Positions 34,196 through 46,590 of a stretch of DNA of 64,000 bases are shown in pieces. The translations under genes and the position numbers were made by a program. The notes below the pieces were generated by a model. That model had not been told where the DNA came from. It worked only from the letters and a program-made list of their open reading frames with translations, and made no database searches. The stretch's first letter is position 1, and every line of letters begins with the position of its first letter. The DNA is from Geosiphon pyriformis (taxonomy: Eukaryota > Glomeromycota > Glomeromycetes > Archaeosporales > Geosiphonaceae). The stretch covers positions 268,215 through 332,214 of the forward strand of contig JAAOMT010000620.1 in NCBI GenBank assembly GCA_016748015.1, written 5' to 3'.

Positions 34196-35190
34196 TGGTT
34201 TAGTGACAATAATGAGAGCATTATGCCAAAATGTGCACATAATACTGATGCAGGGTTTGATCTGAGATATCCCAGAAAAAATGCCATTAAATTAGAACCA
34301 CACTCATGCACCTGCATTGATCTTAAAATAGCACTGGAAATTCCAGCAACAACAATAGTTTAATTAGCATCTAAGAATAGTTTAGTGAAAAAGGGAATCA
34401 ACATCAGAGAAGAAATAATTGACACAGAATATGTAAAAAATATCATTGCAATGCTACAAAATGACACAGAAAAGGCCTACATTATAGAGCCAAATGAAAA
34501 AATAGCACAGGTGATATTCTTGTCTTTGGTTAAAATAGCTCAATTAGTATTAGTAGAAAACAGAGAAGAATTAGGGATTATGGCTAAAAGAATACAGGGT
34601 TTTGGATCCATGAGTAGAATAAATGTATCAGTTAATATGGCAAAGGAAGAAATTGTTAACAAAAGAGAAATTATCTCCACCTGTCAACCAATTTCCATTC
34701 TACCATATAACCAGTACATGGTAGTTATAGAGAGAAAAGTAAAAGATCAAGTACAAATTTTTGAAGCAGAAGCAACAATTTGTAAATCAGAAAAAATAGA
34801 ATTAGTCAATCTATACATACTAGCCAAGAACTACAGACACATCAAAATTCCCATTTACAACAACACAGGAAACATCATCAAAATACCAGAAGGAACTATT
34901 ATTGGATACTTAATTATTGAAATTGAAGACCAACTGTCAAACACCATTCCAGATTTTTTACAACTATGTGGATATTTAGATATTACATCACAAACAATAT
35001 ATGAATGAGAAGAATGTTATCTGCTCCAACCAGAACAATTGAAACAGATGAACTTGAGAAATTTAGACCCACTACAATGTATGCAACTTAAGATGCTACT
35101 TAACAACTTCAATAACATCTTTGCCAGTAAAAACAAATTTGGCAGAACTGACATCATTCAATATCAGATCAAGACTGAAGATGCAATGCC
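34196..35190 (+). pseudogene. Element G dUTPase and linker
   Basis: dUTPase with motif 1 (DAGFDLRYP, about 34248), a damaged motif 2 (ASKNSLVKKGINI, stop at 34361), motif 3 (EEIIDTEYVKNI, with Tyr kept but Gly changed), motif 4 (KIAQVIFLSL) and motif 5 (GFGSMS). The open stretch 34385-35008 covers motif 3 to the linker. The linker then leads to RT with NIFASKNKFGRTDIIQYQI near 35115. Confidence 0.7.
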
Positions 35191-36450
35191 AATTAAACAA
35201 AGAGCACACAAAGTACTACCAGCCAGTCATAAGATCATTTGTCAAGAAATCAATCAGATGCTTAACAATGGGCTAATTCAGTTATTAATAAGCCCATGGT
35301 TATTACCAATGGTATTAGTCCATAAGAAGAATGGAAAAATCCACTTTTGTGTGGATTATTGGAAACTAAATGAAGTAACAAAAGGAGACAGCTACCCAAC
35401 TCCAAAAATCTAAGAACTTTTCGATGCTTTTAGAGAAAAAAAATGGTTTTTGACATTAAACTTAGACAGTGATTACTGGCAAGTAGCTATGAAACCGAAA
35501 AATAAAGAAAAAACAGTATTCACAACATGAAAAAAAAATTTTGAATTCAAAGTTATGCTATTTGGCTTGATAAATGCTCCAGCCACTTTCCAGTGGCTCA
35601 TAAAAATTGTTTATACTGGGCTACTATAAAAATTAGTAGTCATATATTTAGATAACACCAATGTGTTCTCAAAAACATTTGATGATTATCTGTATTATTT
35701 CCAACAAGTATTTAAAAGACTCAAATGAGCAGAATTGAAATTAAATGCAAACAAATGCTTCTTTGGCAAAATGAAACTCAAGTTTTTGGGACATATGGTA
35801 AGCAAAAACAGTATTAAAATGAATCCAAATAAGATTGAGATTGTTAAGAACTTTCCAGTACCAAATAATCTCACAGAATTAAAAGCATTCTTGGGATTTG
35901 CTGAATACTACTGCCACTTTATTAAAGACTTTTCCAAAATAGCTCAACCACTACACCAACTCCAAACAAAAAACACCAAATATGAATAAACAGAAACTCA
36001 GCAAGAAGCTTTTAATACATTAAGAAAAAAGCTTATTCAAGCCCCAGTACTGATCTATTCAGATCATAGCAAGCCATTCATAATCACAACTGATGCATCT
36101 GGTTAAGCATTGGAAGCAGTATTATCTTAGAAAAAACTGAACAGATGAAAACATTCAGTAGCTTATGCCAGTAAAAGCTTAAGTCCAGCTGAAAAAAACT
36201 ATGGAACTCCAGTACTAGAATACTTAACTATCTATTGGGTTATTATCAAATAAAAAGAATACTTGAGTCAAAAGTTTGATCTATATACTGATCATAAAAG
36301 ATTGACTTCAATCCAGAAACAAGAATTTGGAGATAATTGTCATGCCAAATAGAAAATAGAACTTTTATCATTTAATTATACAGTATATTATAAAAAAGGA
36401 AAAGAAAATGGAAATGCTAACAGATTGTTGCAAATGAGACAAATTTAAAA
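35191..36450 (+). pseudogene. Element G reverse transcriptase and RNase H
   Basis: RT with PMVLVHKKNGKIHFCVDYW near 35310, the YLDN box in place of YLDD near 35645, and LKLNANKCFFGKMKLKFLGH near 35735. RNase H has ITTDASG near 36085 and YTDHKRLTSIQ near 36285. Frequent TGG to TAG or TGA and CAA to TAA changes split it into pieces. Confidence 0.7.
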
Positions 36451-36477
36451 ACATTTTAACTTAAAAATATAACAAAA

Positions 36478-37560
36478 GATGAATATACAAAAATACCAAC
36501 AACTTCAATATTATATAAATACCAAATTGTTCAAGATGAAATTATCTTAAAAAAAACATAAAACAACAATCAAAATATTTTATCAACCATCAAAATATAC
36601 TTTACCAGAAGAACAAAAGAAATCCAGATCAATCAACTAGAGTAATTACAGAACCAGAAAAAGAGACAATATTATTCAACATGTACTTAGATCCAACAAC
36701 AGAATATTTTCATAAAGAAACAACCATGGAAAGAACCAGAAAAAGATACTATTGGCCATCAATATATCCAAACATTATATAATATGTTCAAAATTGTAAT
36801 GCTTGTTAAAGAAGAGGTGAAACAAAACCTAGTAAACTGTTAAGACCAATCAAAGTAGGACAACCATTTGATTACATTGGAATTAACTTAGTTGGACCAT
36901 TAACAATAAACAGCAGAGACAACAGATATATTGCAGTAGCCATAGACTATCTTACTAAATGGCCAGAAGCAAAAGTCATTCAAAAAGCAGATGCAGAATC
37001 TGTTGCCAAATTCGTTCATCAAGATCTGATTTGTTGACATGGATGTCCAAAAAAATTATTATCCAACCAAAAAACTTACTTTGTGAATAAAACATTAACA
37101 GAACTGAGTCAAAAATTTGGAATAAAGAGATCATTATTATCACTATATTACTCACAAACCAATAGATTAATCAAAAAATTCAATAGAACATTGTGCAAAG
37201 TAATAGCCAAGATCAGCCAAAAAAACCAGAACAAATAGAATTTATTTATACCATTAGTATTATTTGCTTATCAGACAATAAAGCAAGATACTACACAGAC
37301 AACACTATTTGAATTAATATATAGTAGAACAGCAATGTTACTAGTTGAGATAAAGATCAATACATATCCAATGAAACCAATAACAGAAGACAATTTCCAA
37401 GAAACATTGCTGAGAAAAACATATGAATTAATAGAAACACTAGAAAACAAACAGCAAAGAACAGTTGATAATATACAAAAGTCACAAAAAAACAAAAAGA
37501 AAGGCATGACAACCAACTACTAAATAAATTAGTTGAATTCAGGATTGGAGACAAAGTACT
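36478..37560 (+). pseudogene. Element G/F integrase
   Basis: Integrase remnant: zinc-binding part with FHKETTMERTRKRYYW (about 36710-36760), first catalytic Asp changed (GINLVGPL near 36880), second in LLSNQKT (Asp to Asn, about 37060), third in NRLIKKFNRTL (Glu to Lys, about 37170). All three catalytic acids are lost by transitions. The segment 37335-37523 matches the integrase C-terminal connection. Confidence 0.65.
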
Positions 37561-38690
37561 ATTATATTATACCAAAGTAGAAAAACAGTAGAATAGAAAG
37601 TTTGATTCAAAATAAGACAAACCATTTTACATACATGAAATTTTGGGAAACAGATTTTACAAATTATGATTGGAAAACAGAATTCTGAAAAAGACAGCAC
37701 ATAAAAATCATTTAAAAATTTATCAAACAACACAAAGATCAATATCATTGATACCACAACTAGGAGCACAAATTTTATTAATCAGATCAGAAGATATACC
37801 ATGAAATATAGAACTAATCATAATCATCAAAACATAGCTATACATGTGCCAAAATTTAGATATTATGCACATATAAGCCTCGAGACCACAAAGAAAGAAA
37901 TAATAAAAATTTCAAACATGGACCTTTCAGACCAAATTTTAAAATTATCTAAACAATTATTTGATGAAATTCAAAAATCTACATCTCAAATAAAGATTAT
38001 AATTGATAAAAAAAAGATAAGATATAGAGATAAAAGGAAGAGAAAGATAGACAAAAGTTTAATTATAACTAATTATTTCTATTCTTACACTTCATTCAAG
38101 AAGAAAATTTTACAAAAAGAAATTAAATATACTTTTTGAATAGAATGTAGAGAAAAAGGAGAAGAGAAAAAAGAAAAAGTGAGAAAATTAGATAGAAGAC
38201 AAAAACAATTATATACAGCATACTTGGCCTTTAAGCTAGAAAAAATTAAAAAATTTTTAACTTGTAGAACCAAACTTTTTGAAACAAGGAAGTGAACACC
38301 AGACAATGTCCAAGAGTAAAAAAAAAAACTCTTTCCAACATATTGGTTTTACAAAATTAGGGAATAACTAGACTTAAAAAACCCATATAGAGACTACAAC
38401 CAGAAAACTTTTAATAAAGAAGCAATGCAACAAATGGAAAAATTCATAGAAAGAAGCAACTTAACACTATACTACAAAGCAACATGTTGATTATATGTCA
38501 CTTTTCAACATTGTCCAAATGTACTATTAGATAGATCTTTGAAAAAAATAACAATCAACAACATAGGATGAATAACCAATTAATAGTTTGAAAATCTATA
38601 AAAAACTATAATCGATATAACCATTAAACATTACATAAATGAAGTTCTACTAATAGACATAACTGATTTTGCAAAAGCTCAATATTAAAA
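37561..38690 (+). pseudogene. Element F tail ORF (LTR2 type)
   Basis: Tail region of the LTR2 type. The GPY/F-like KFDSK..KPFYIHEI is at about 37595-37640. A Lys-rich coiled-coil-like stretch (37801-38280) contains LSDQILKLSKQLFDEIQKS, then KEAMQQMEKFIERSNLTLYYKA (38420-38480), ending FAKAQY before the PPT AAAAAAAAGGAGATAA (38687-38702). It is longer and more basic than the LTR1-type tail at 4060-4870 but ends in the same AQY signature. Confidence 0.55.
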
Positions 38691-38702
38691 AAAAGGAGAT
38701 AA

Positions 38703-39643
38703 TATTATTTGAAGAAAGAAAGTCTATTAAAGAAAAAAGAGAAAACATGATTTAAAAAACATGATGAAATGTGAAAAGACACAGAATAATACACAATAAT
38801 ATTGGATAATGTGTTATAATATAAGATAACATGTTATAATACAAGATAACACAGGATAATGTATTATAATATAGAATAATGTGTTATAATGCAGGATAAC
38901 ACAGAATAATATATAATAATATTAAATAACATGTTATAACATAAAATAATTAATTATAACATAAAAAAATGAAATAATAGCTAGTAAAAACAGACAATCC
39001 AAAGCAATTCTGTAAAACTAGAAAATATGTATATATAGCAGTAGTATTAAAAGTAGAAAAAAAGAGAATTTCCAAACAGAAATTCATTAGTTACTATTCT
39101 TAATTAGAAACATATCATTCCAAAATATTAATAAATATACTTATTTAGCATCTCAAATCCAATTGCTTGCTATCAGCTTTAAATGTTAATAGTAATTAAT
39201 ACTTAAACCACATGGGAACAATAGCTCTTGATCACAGCTATTAACAGAATACTAACTTGCATTGTTTTCTCTTAAATTTCTTTATTTTATTTTATTTTGT
39301 TGTATTTTGTTGGTGGTTTACTAAACTTTTAAGGATTAAGCACTGAGTTATTGACATCAAGAATTGCTTGGTAAAAGACTCCTGTGAGTGAGTAGAACAT
39401 GTAAAAATTACAGATTGCTTACCAGAAGATTGCTGACTATCAAGCTGAGAAAAAAATTGATGGAATTGCAATTCCAAGAAGCTACAAATAAAATAACATG
39501 GAAATCTCTGTCCATTATACAAAAGACTTAATTAAAACCTTCAGAATGCAAAAATCTTCAGATCACTACCATTTTATATTAATTGAGCACCAAGTTACAG
39601 ATTTGTTATTTACTTCAACTACCCAAAATAATTACTTGTAACA
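38703..39643 (+). repeat. Element F 3' LTR (LTR2 family)
   Basis: 941 bp, TATTATTTGAAG to CTTGTAACA. Contains the 10-bp array (38783-38975), a TATATATAG box near 39030 and the weak hairpin near 39165. It pairs with 17435-17969 plus 27984-28383. Confidence 0.8.
38783..38975 (+). repeat. 10-bp periodic ATAA array, second copy
   Basis: About 19 consecutive 10-bp units with ATAAT or ATAAC in constant phase, the same register as 17511-17690. Confidence 0.85.
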
Positions 39644-40930
39644 GTAATCTATTAAACAGTGGGCCTACTAAGTGCTTTTATTTGGTAATAATCTAATTAA
39701 GCAAGAAGTACAATGAATGCTCAACAATGGCTTGATTAAAGAATCACTAAGCCTTTGGTCTTCTCCAATGGTTCTGGTCACTAAGAAAAATAAGAAAATA
39801 AGATTCTGTGTAGACTACCAAAAGCTAAACAGTGTTATCTAAGAAGATAGTTATCTCATATTTCTCATTCAAAAAATTTTGAACAATTTAAAAAACAAAA
39901 AATGGTTCTTGTTATTAGATCTAGCCAGTAAATATTGGCAGGTTGAAATAGACTCCAAAGACAAAAAAAAATGGTATTTATCACTCAAGATAGAAACTTT
40001 GAGTTCAACATAATGCTCTTTGAACTCTGCAATACTCTTATTACCTTCCAACATTTTATAGATGTCATGTATAAAAAAATTTTGAGAAAATCAGTTATAG
40101 TATACCTAAACAACATCAACATCTTCTCAGAAACATTTGATAATTATTTGCTTTATTTTCAGCAAGTCTTTGAATGCTTTTGTAGTGTCAAATTAAAACT
40201 CAATCCCAATAAATGCTTCTTTGGAAAGACCAGTTGAAATTTTTAGAACACATAATCAGAAAAAATGAAGTTAAATCTGATCCAGATAAGGTTCAAAAAG
40301 TCAAAAATTTTCCAGCTCCAATCAACCTCAAAGAATTACAAGAATTTTTAGGATTGGCAGAATATTATTGATGATTCATCAAAAAATTCTTGATTATCAC
40401 AAAACCACTTTACCAGTTGTTGTCCAAACATGTACAGTATCTATGAAAAAAAAACCAACAGAAAGCATTTAATTATCTTAAGCAGTGATTAATCATATTC
40501 CCAATTCTGATTTACTCAGATTTTACTAAATAGTTTATTGTCACTACAGACATCTCGAAAAATACTCTAAGAGCAGTCTTATTACAAATAAAACTAGACA
40601 ATAGAGAATATCCAATTGCTTATACCAGTTGCAACACTAGCCCAGCAAAAAAAAATTACAGCACAACAGATCTGGAATGTCTTGCCATTTATTGGGCTGT
40701 ACAGATATGGAAACATTATTTTAGTTTGTCCTTTGACCTATATACTAATCATAAAAGACTTGTTTGATTACTTAACAATCCACAATTAGAGAGAAAATAT
40801 ACAAGATAAAATACTTATCTGCAACAATTCCCACTCAAAGTTCATTACAAGGAAGGATCCAAAAACACCAATGCCAACAATTTGTCAAGGATGCCACAAA
40901 CCTAATCTCAAACTTATAGACACAACCAAT
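39644..40930 (+). pseudogene. Element H (= C) reverse transcriptase and RNase H
   Basis: Continues element C after insertion F. The RT has MLNNGLIKESLSLWSSPMVL near 39718, RFCVDYQKLNS near 39806, a catalytic box YLNN (both Asp lost or changed) near 40100, and LKLNPNKCFFGKT near 40195. RNase H remnants include YTNHKRLV near 40740. The sequence is clearly more diverged from elements B, D, G and I than they are from each other, as expected for an older or sister family with LTR3. Confidence 0.65.
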
Positions 40931-42340
40931 TACCATTGACTACATCAGTACCTATTAACACTACATTTCAAGAAGATATTATCTTAACAGAAACAGAGTA
41001 TCATATAAAAACAAGCCCAAAATTATTTTATTTAAGACAACCAACTGTATTAATAGGAATAATAAAACCACTCCATCCCACAATAAGTTATCAAAAACAA
41101 TAAAAAAGAAACTATATTACACAGTATGCATTTTGATCCAACTACAAGACACTTTAACAAAAATGCTACTCTCAAAAGAACTCTAAATTTATACTATTGG
41201 CCAACAATGTACAAAGATATTTTCAAATATATGCTTAATTGTGACTCATGTCAGTAAAAAGAAGAAGCCAAAACAACAAAACCATTTTAACTTATTCCAG
41301 TTGAAAATCTATTTGATAGAATTGGGATCAATTTGGTTGGTTTTCTCTTTATAATATCTAAAGAAAATTGTTATATTGCTGTAGTCATAAACTATTTAAC
41401 AAAATGACCAGAAGCCAGAACCATCCAAGTAGTAGATGCTAAAACAGTAGCTGAATTCATACACCAAGATCTGATTTGCAAACACAAATGCCTAAAAGAA
41501 CTGCTATCCAATCAAAAAATGCATTTTGTTAATAATATGTTAACCAAATTAAGTCAACAGTTTAGAATAAAATGTTTTTTATTATCACTATATTATCCAC
41601 AAATAAACAGATTAGTAGAACAATTTAACCAAACACTGTGTAAAGCACTAACAAAAATAAGTCATAAAAACAAACAAAAATGAGACTTATTCATACCTTT
41701 TGTACTTTTTACATACCAAACACTAAAACAAGATACAACTTAGTTCATATCATTTAAATTAGTCTATAGAAGAAAAGCCACTCTATTTATTGAAAGAAAA
41801 ATACAATTATACTCAATAAAAGCTATTACTGAAGAGAATTTCAAAGTAACTTTATATCATAGAACATATCAGTTCATAGAAATATTAGAAAATAATCATA
41901 AAACAGTAGCTGACAACATTAGTAACACTCAGAAACAACAAAAAGAAAGACATAATAAACATCTACTTGAACAACCAATGGAATTCAAGATTGAAGACCA
42001 AGTACTGTTATATTGTACAAAAGCTGAGAAACAATAGAGTGAAAAATTTGACCCAAAATAGAATAGTCTATTCTACATACACAAAGTTTTAAGCAATAGA
42101 GCTTACAAATTATGATTAGAAAACAGGATTCTAAAGAAAGTAACACATAGAAATCGGTTAAAAATTTATCATGCAAAACAAAAATCATTATTATCAGTAT
42201 CTCAATTAGGAACACAAATTTCATTAATTAGACCAGAAGATATACCATGAAATCTGGAACCAATTATTATCATCGAAATGTAGACAACATAGAGCAAATT
42301 AAATTAAGGAATTCAAATATATATAGCATCCAAAAAGCAG
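40931..42340 (+). pseudogene. Element H integrase and start of tail
   Basis: Integrase remnant: zinc part near 41130-41260 (RHFNKNATLKRTLNLYYW, NCDSCQ), core with LLSNQKMHF (Asp to Asn) near 41505 and NRLVEQFNQTLCKAL with Glu kept near 41610. The C-terminal and tail regions at 41820-42340 have EFKIEDQVLLYCTKAEKQ and SEKFDPK. It is cut at 42340 by element I and continues at 52421. Confidence 0.6.
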
Positions 42341-43188
42341 TGTTACAGTGATTATTTGGGGTCTTGAATCAAATAACAAACTCGTAACTTGGTGCTCAAA
42401 AGCTATTTCCATTGATGATGTTCTGAAAGTGTTGTATCTGAAGGTTTTGATGAAGTTTTTTGTATAATGGACAGAGGTTCAATAGTTGTTTTATCCATAG
42501 CTTCCCAGACTCACAAGTCTGTCAATTTTTTTCTTGGCTTGGTGGCCAACAATCCTCTGGTAAGTAATCTGTATCTTCTGTATGTGTCCTACCCACTTGC
42601 AGAGGTCTTTTACCAGGCAATTCTTGACGTTAGTAATCAGTGTTTTTAATCAATTGGTTAGTGCACAATAATAAAATCACAGAAAAATAAAGAAAATAAA
42701 GAAATCTAAAAAAATAAGCCAAGGTGATTTGCAGATTAGTATCCCATCAATAGCCGTAATCAAGAGCTATTGTTCTAGCGTGGTTAAGTATCAATTACTA
42801 TCAACATAAAGTGTTGATAGTGGAGAGTGGATTGAGATATGAAATAATTATTTATTTGATGATTGTGTTTCTAGGCTAAGGATTCTGTGGTATCAATTCT
42901 GTTTTTTCTGTTTCTACCACTACTACTATATATATATATTTAAGATTCCTCAATTCCTCAATTCCTTGTGACAGGAATCCTGGAATTCTTGGAATCTTGC
43001 GATTCCTGATGAGAGGAATCTTGGAATTCTGAAATCCTGCGATTTCTTGTCAGAGAATCCTGAAATTCCTGGAATTCTGCAATTTCTCTGAGAGGAATTC
43101 TGGAATTCCACATTTACTACGTCTACCTCTGATTGGCTAATATCTACTGACTAATAATACTATATTTTTCTATATTCTATGAGTAATA
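42341..43188 (-). repeat. Element I 3' LTR
   Basis: 848 bp, plus-strand TGTTACAGTG to GAGTAATA. Hairpin at 42797-42821; GGAATTCC-like repeats about 42970-43105. The PPT lies at 43189-43204. Confidence 0.85.
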
Positions 43189-43204
43189 TTATTCCCTCCT
43201 TTTA

Positions 43205-44030
43205 ATATTGAGCTCCATCGAAATCTAATTCCTTTAATTCTCTCTTTTGAATTATTTCTTGAACTTCTTTTTTGAGTATTACTTATTTGTAATTCTTCAA
43301 ATTGGGCATTGGTCATTTTTCCCAATTGATTACTCATAACTGTGTCCATTACTGTGTTGAGTAAGATTTCTGGTCAGTCTTAAAATCCCATATATAGCTG
43401 GTAAATGGCTTGAGCTTGTGTGATTAGATTGTTCTTTTCCACAAATTGTTCCAGTTGTCTCAGTATTGTTGTGTCGAATAATTGTTTTGTTTTGTTGGTG
43501 TACAAATTCTGGATATTTACATGTTGTTCCAAGTGGAAATGGCAATAGTTTTTCAGAAATTGTTGCATCCACCAAGTCCAATTTTCTTTAGTAAGTTCTT
43601 GGTGTAGTCTGACTATTTGTTGTTCTTTTATGGCCAATTTTATCTTAGTCATGATCTTGTCAACAACATTTTCAAGTCTTTTCTGTACTTTGTGTTGTGA
43701 TATCTTTGCCATATTTTTGTAATGAATGGTTTGTTGATTGATTGTAATTTCTATTTCCTGGTGTTGGATTAATTGAAAAATTTATTGAGCTAGTGAATAG
43801 ATATTGTTTGTAATTTCCATTTTTCTGATCTCTTCTGTCATGTCAACCATGTTTTTTATATATTCTTTTGTCAATCAATTGGATGTGTTGTTGTCAATAA
43901 TAATTATTGGTTCTAGATCTCGTGGAATCTCATCTGGTTGGACTAGTATTCTCTGTACTCCCAATTGTGGAATATTATTAGTAGATGCTAATACTATCTG
44001 GTGATATGGTTTTAGTCAATCACCATGTGC
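43205..44030 (-). pseudogene. Element I tail ORF
   Basis: Minus-strand tail ORF, open at 43380-43712 with AQKRLENVV-like, QQIVRLHQELTKENWTWWMQQ, and LTNKTKQLFDTT near 43490. A stop near 43380 separates it from the C-terminal part ending near 43205. It has the same order and position as in element B. Function unknown. Confidence 0.6.
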
Positions 44031-45250
44031 TGCTTTGGCTAAAATTCTGTTGTCCAGTTTTAATTTGTAAGCTCTATTTCCTAGAATTTCTTCTATGTGA
44101 AATGGTCCATCCCATTTGGGGTCAAATTTTCTACTCCATTGTTTTTTCACTTTGGTACAATGTAGTAATACTTTGTCTCTAATCTTTAATTCAATTGGTT
44201 TGTTTGGTAGTTGATTATCATGTCTTTCATTCTGTTTTTTTTGTAACTTTTGAATATTATCAGCTGCTCTTCTTCATTTGTTTTCCAATGTTTCCATTAA
44301 GTTATATGTTCTTCTCAGCAATGTTTCTTGAAAATTTTCTTCTGTTATTGGTTTAGCTGGATATGTATTAATTTCTCTCTCTACTGGTAATGTTGCTGTT
44401 CTCCCATACACTAATTCAAATGGTGTTGTTTGTGTAGTATCTTGTTTTATTGTCCGATAAGCAAATAGTACTAATGGTATGAACAAATCCCAATCATTTT
44501 GGTTTTCTTGGCTGAGCTTAGCTATTGCTTCACACAATGTTCTGTTGAATCTTTCGACTAATCTGTTGGTTTGTGGATGGTATGATGATGATAATGGTCT
44601 CTTAATTCCAAATCTTTGGCTTAATTCTGTTACTGTTCTGTTCACAAAATGAGTTTCTTGATCTGATAATAATTTTTTTGGACATCCATGTTGACAAATC
44701 AAATCCTGATGAATGAATTTGGCAACAGATTCTGCATCCACTTTTTGAATTGCTTTTGCCTCTGGCCATTTAGTAAAATAGTCCATAGCTATTGCTATGT
44801 ATCTGTTTCCTCTGCTGGTGATTGTTAATGGTCTGACTAAATCAATTCCAATATGGTTGAATGGTTGTCCCACTTTGATTGGTCTTAATAGTTCACTGGG
44901 TCTTGTTCCTTTTCTTCGCTGACAAGCATCATAATTTTGAATATATTGAATGATGTCTAGGTATATTGATGGCCAATAGTATCTCTTTCTGGTTCTTTTC
45001 ATGATTGCTTCTTTGTGAAAATATTCTGCTGTTGGATTTGAATGCATGTTGAATAATATGATCTCTTTTTCTGGCTCTGTAATTACTCTGGTTGGTTGAT
45101 CTGGATCCCTTCTATTTTTTCGATAAAGTATATTTTGGTAAGTAATAAAATATTTTGATTGTTATTTGATACTCTTTCATTTCGTTTGAGATAAATTCTC
45201 CTTGAACTGTTGAGTGGTTATATAATGTTAAAGTTGTTGATATTTTTGTA
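44031..45250 (-). pseudogene. Element I integrase
   Basis: The longest integrase segment in the window, open from 45047 to 44274. The zinc part has FHKEAIMKRTRKRYYW and NYDACQRRKG (one Cys changed to Tyr). In the core, GIDLVRPLTI holds the first Asp, LLSDQETHF the second Asp, and NRLVERFNRTLCEA the third acid, Glu. All three catalytic acids are present. The upstream part (45050-45250) and the GPY/F module (about 44100) are out of frame or have stops. Confidence 0.8.
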
Positions 45251-45339
45251 TGTTCATCTTTTGTTGTATTTTTTGTTGGTATTGTTCTGGTTTTTGTTAT
45301 ATTTTTGGGTTTTGAAATGTTTTTAGATTTGTTTTATTC

Positions 45340-46590
45340 ATGACAAACCATCAGCATTTTCATTGTCTTTTTCTTTCTTATAGTGTATAGTATAAGTATA
45401 TTATGAAAGTGCCATTTTTCATCTGGATTGGTGGCCATCATCACATTCTTGCTTTTGAAGTAATGTTAATTCTTTATGATCCATGTATATATTAAACTTT
45501 TGGCTCAAGTATTTGTTCCACTTTATAACTGCCCAATAGATTGCTAAGTGTTCTTGTTCTGATGTTTCATAGTTCTTTTTGGCTGGTGTTAGACCTCAGC
45601 TGGCATATGCTACTGGATGTTCTTTGCCATCTGGTCTTCTCTGAGATAGTACTGCTCCCAATGCTTGGCCGGATGCATCGGTGGTAATGATGAATGATTT
45701 GCTGTGATCTGAATAGATCAGTACTGGAGCTTGGATAAGCTTTCTTTTCAGAATATCAAAAGCTTCTTGTTGACTTTCTGTACATTTATATTTTGTATTT
45801 TTGTTTTGCAGTTGGTTGAGTGGCTGCACTATCTTGGAGAAGTTTTTGATAAAACGTTAATAGTAGCTGGCGAATTCCAAGAATGATTTCAGTTCTGTCA
45901 TATTGGTTGGTACTGGAAAGTTCTTTACTATCTCTATTTTCTCTGGATTTGTTTTGATGCCATCTTTGCTAACTATGTGTCCCAAGAATTTTAGTTCTGT
46001 CTTGTCAAAGAAGCACTTTGTTGCATTTAACTTTAGTCCTGCTCTTCTTAGTTTTTTGAACACTTGTTGAAGATGATGAAGATGATCATCAAACATTTTT
46101 GAAAATACATTGGTGTCATCCAAGTATACAACTACTGATTTCCACAATAAGCCAGTATAAACAATTTCCATTAGCTATTGAAAAGTGGTTGGAGCATTGA
46201 TTAAGCCAAATGGCATCACTTCAAATTCGAAATTCCCTTCTCTAGTGGTGAATGCTGTCTTCTTTTTATCAGCTGGATTCATGGCTACTTGCCAATAACC
46301 ACTATCTAAGTCTAATGTTGAGAACTATTTGTTTCCACCAAAAGCATCGAATAATTCCTGTATTCATGGAGTTGGATAGTTGTCTCCATGAGTTTCCTGT
46401 AGTCCACACAAAATTGGATTTTTCTATTCTTTTTATGGACAAGTACCACTGATGACGACCATGGGCTCATTGATGGTTGAATTAGCCCATTGTCAAGCAT
46501 TCAGTTTATCTCTTGATGAATGATTTCATGGCTGGCTGGCAGCACTCTGTATGCTCTTTGTTTGATTGGCATTGTATCTCCAGTCTTGAT
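45340..46590 (-). pseudogene. Element I reverse transcriptase and RNase H
   Basis: RT with the intact catalytic box in VVYLDDTNVFSKMFDDHL (about 46100-46130), LKLNATKCFFDKTELKFLGH, and the upstream fingers near 46312-46500 with SVVLVHKKNRKIQFCVDY. RNase H is at 45400-45829 with TTDASGQALGAV and YMDHKELTLLQ. Stops fall between the open parts (46171-45857, 45829-45596), so the protein is not continuous. It is the only copy here with YLDD. Confidence 0.75.

Larger units (their letters stand above)
29351..38702 (+). mobile_element. Element G 5' end fused to element F 3' part
   Basis: Starts with a complete LTR1, PBS and gag (element G) and runs through protease, Cys-rich module, dUTPase, RT, RNase H, integrase and tail ORF. 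It ends at 38703 in F's LTR2 instead of an LTR1, and no LTR1 3' copy is present. The simplest reading is recombination between G and the surrounding F, with loss of G's 3' end and F's middle. Confidence 0.6.
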
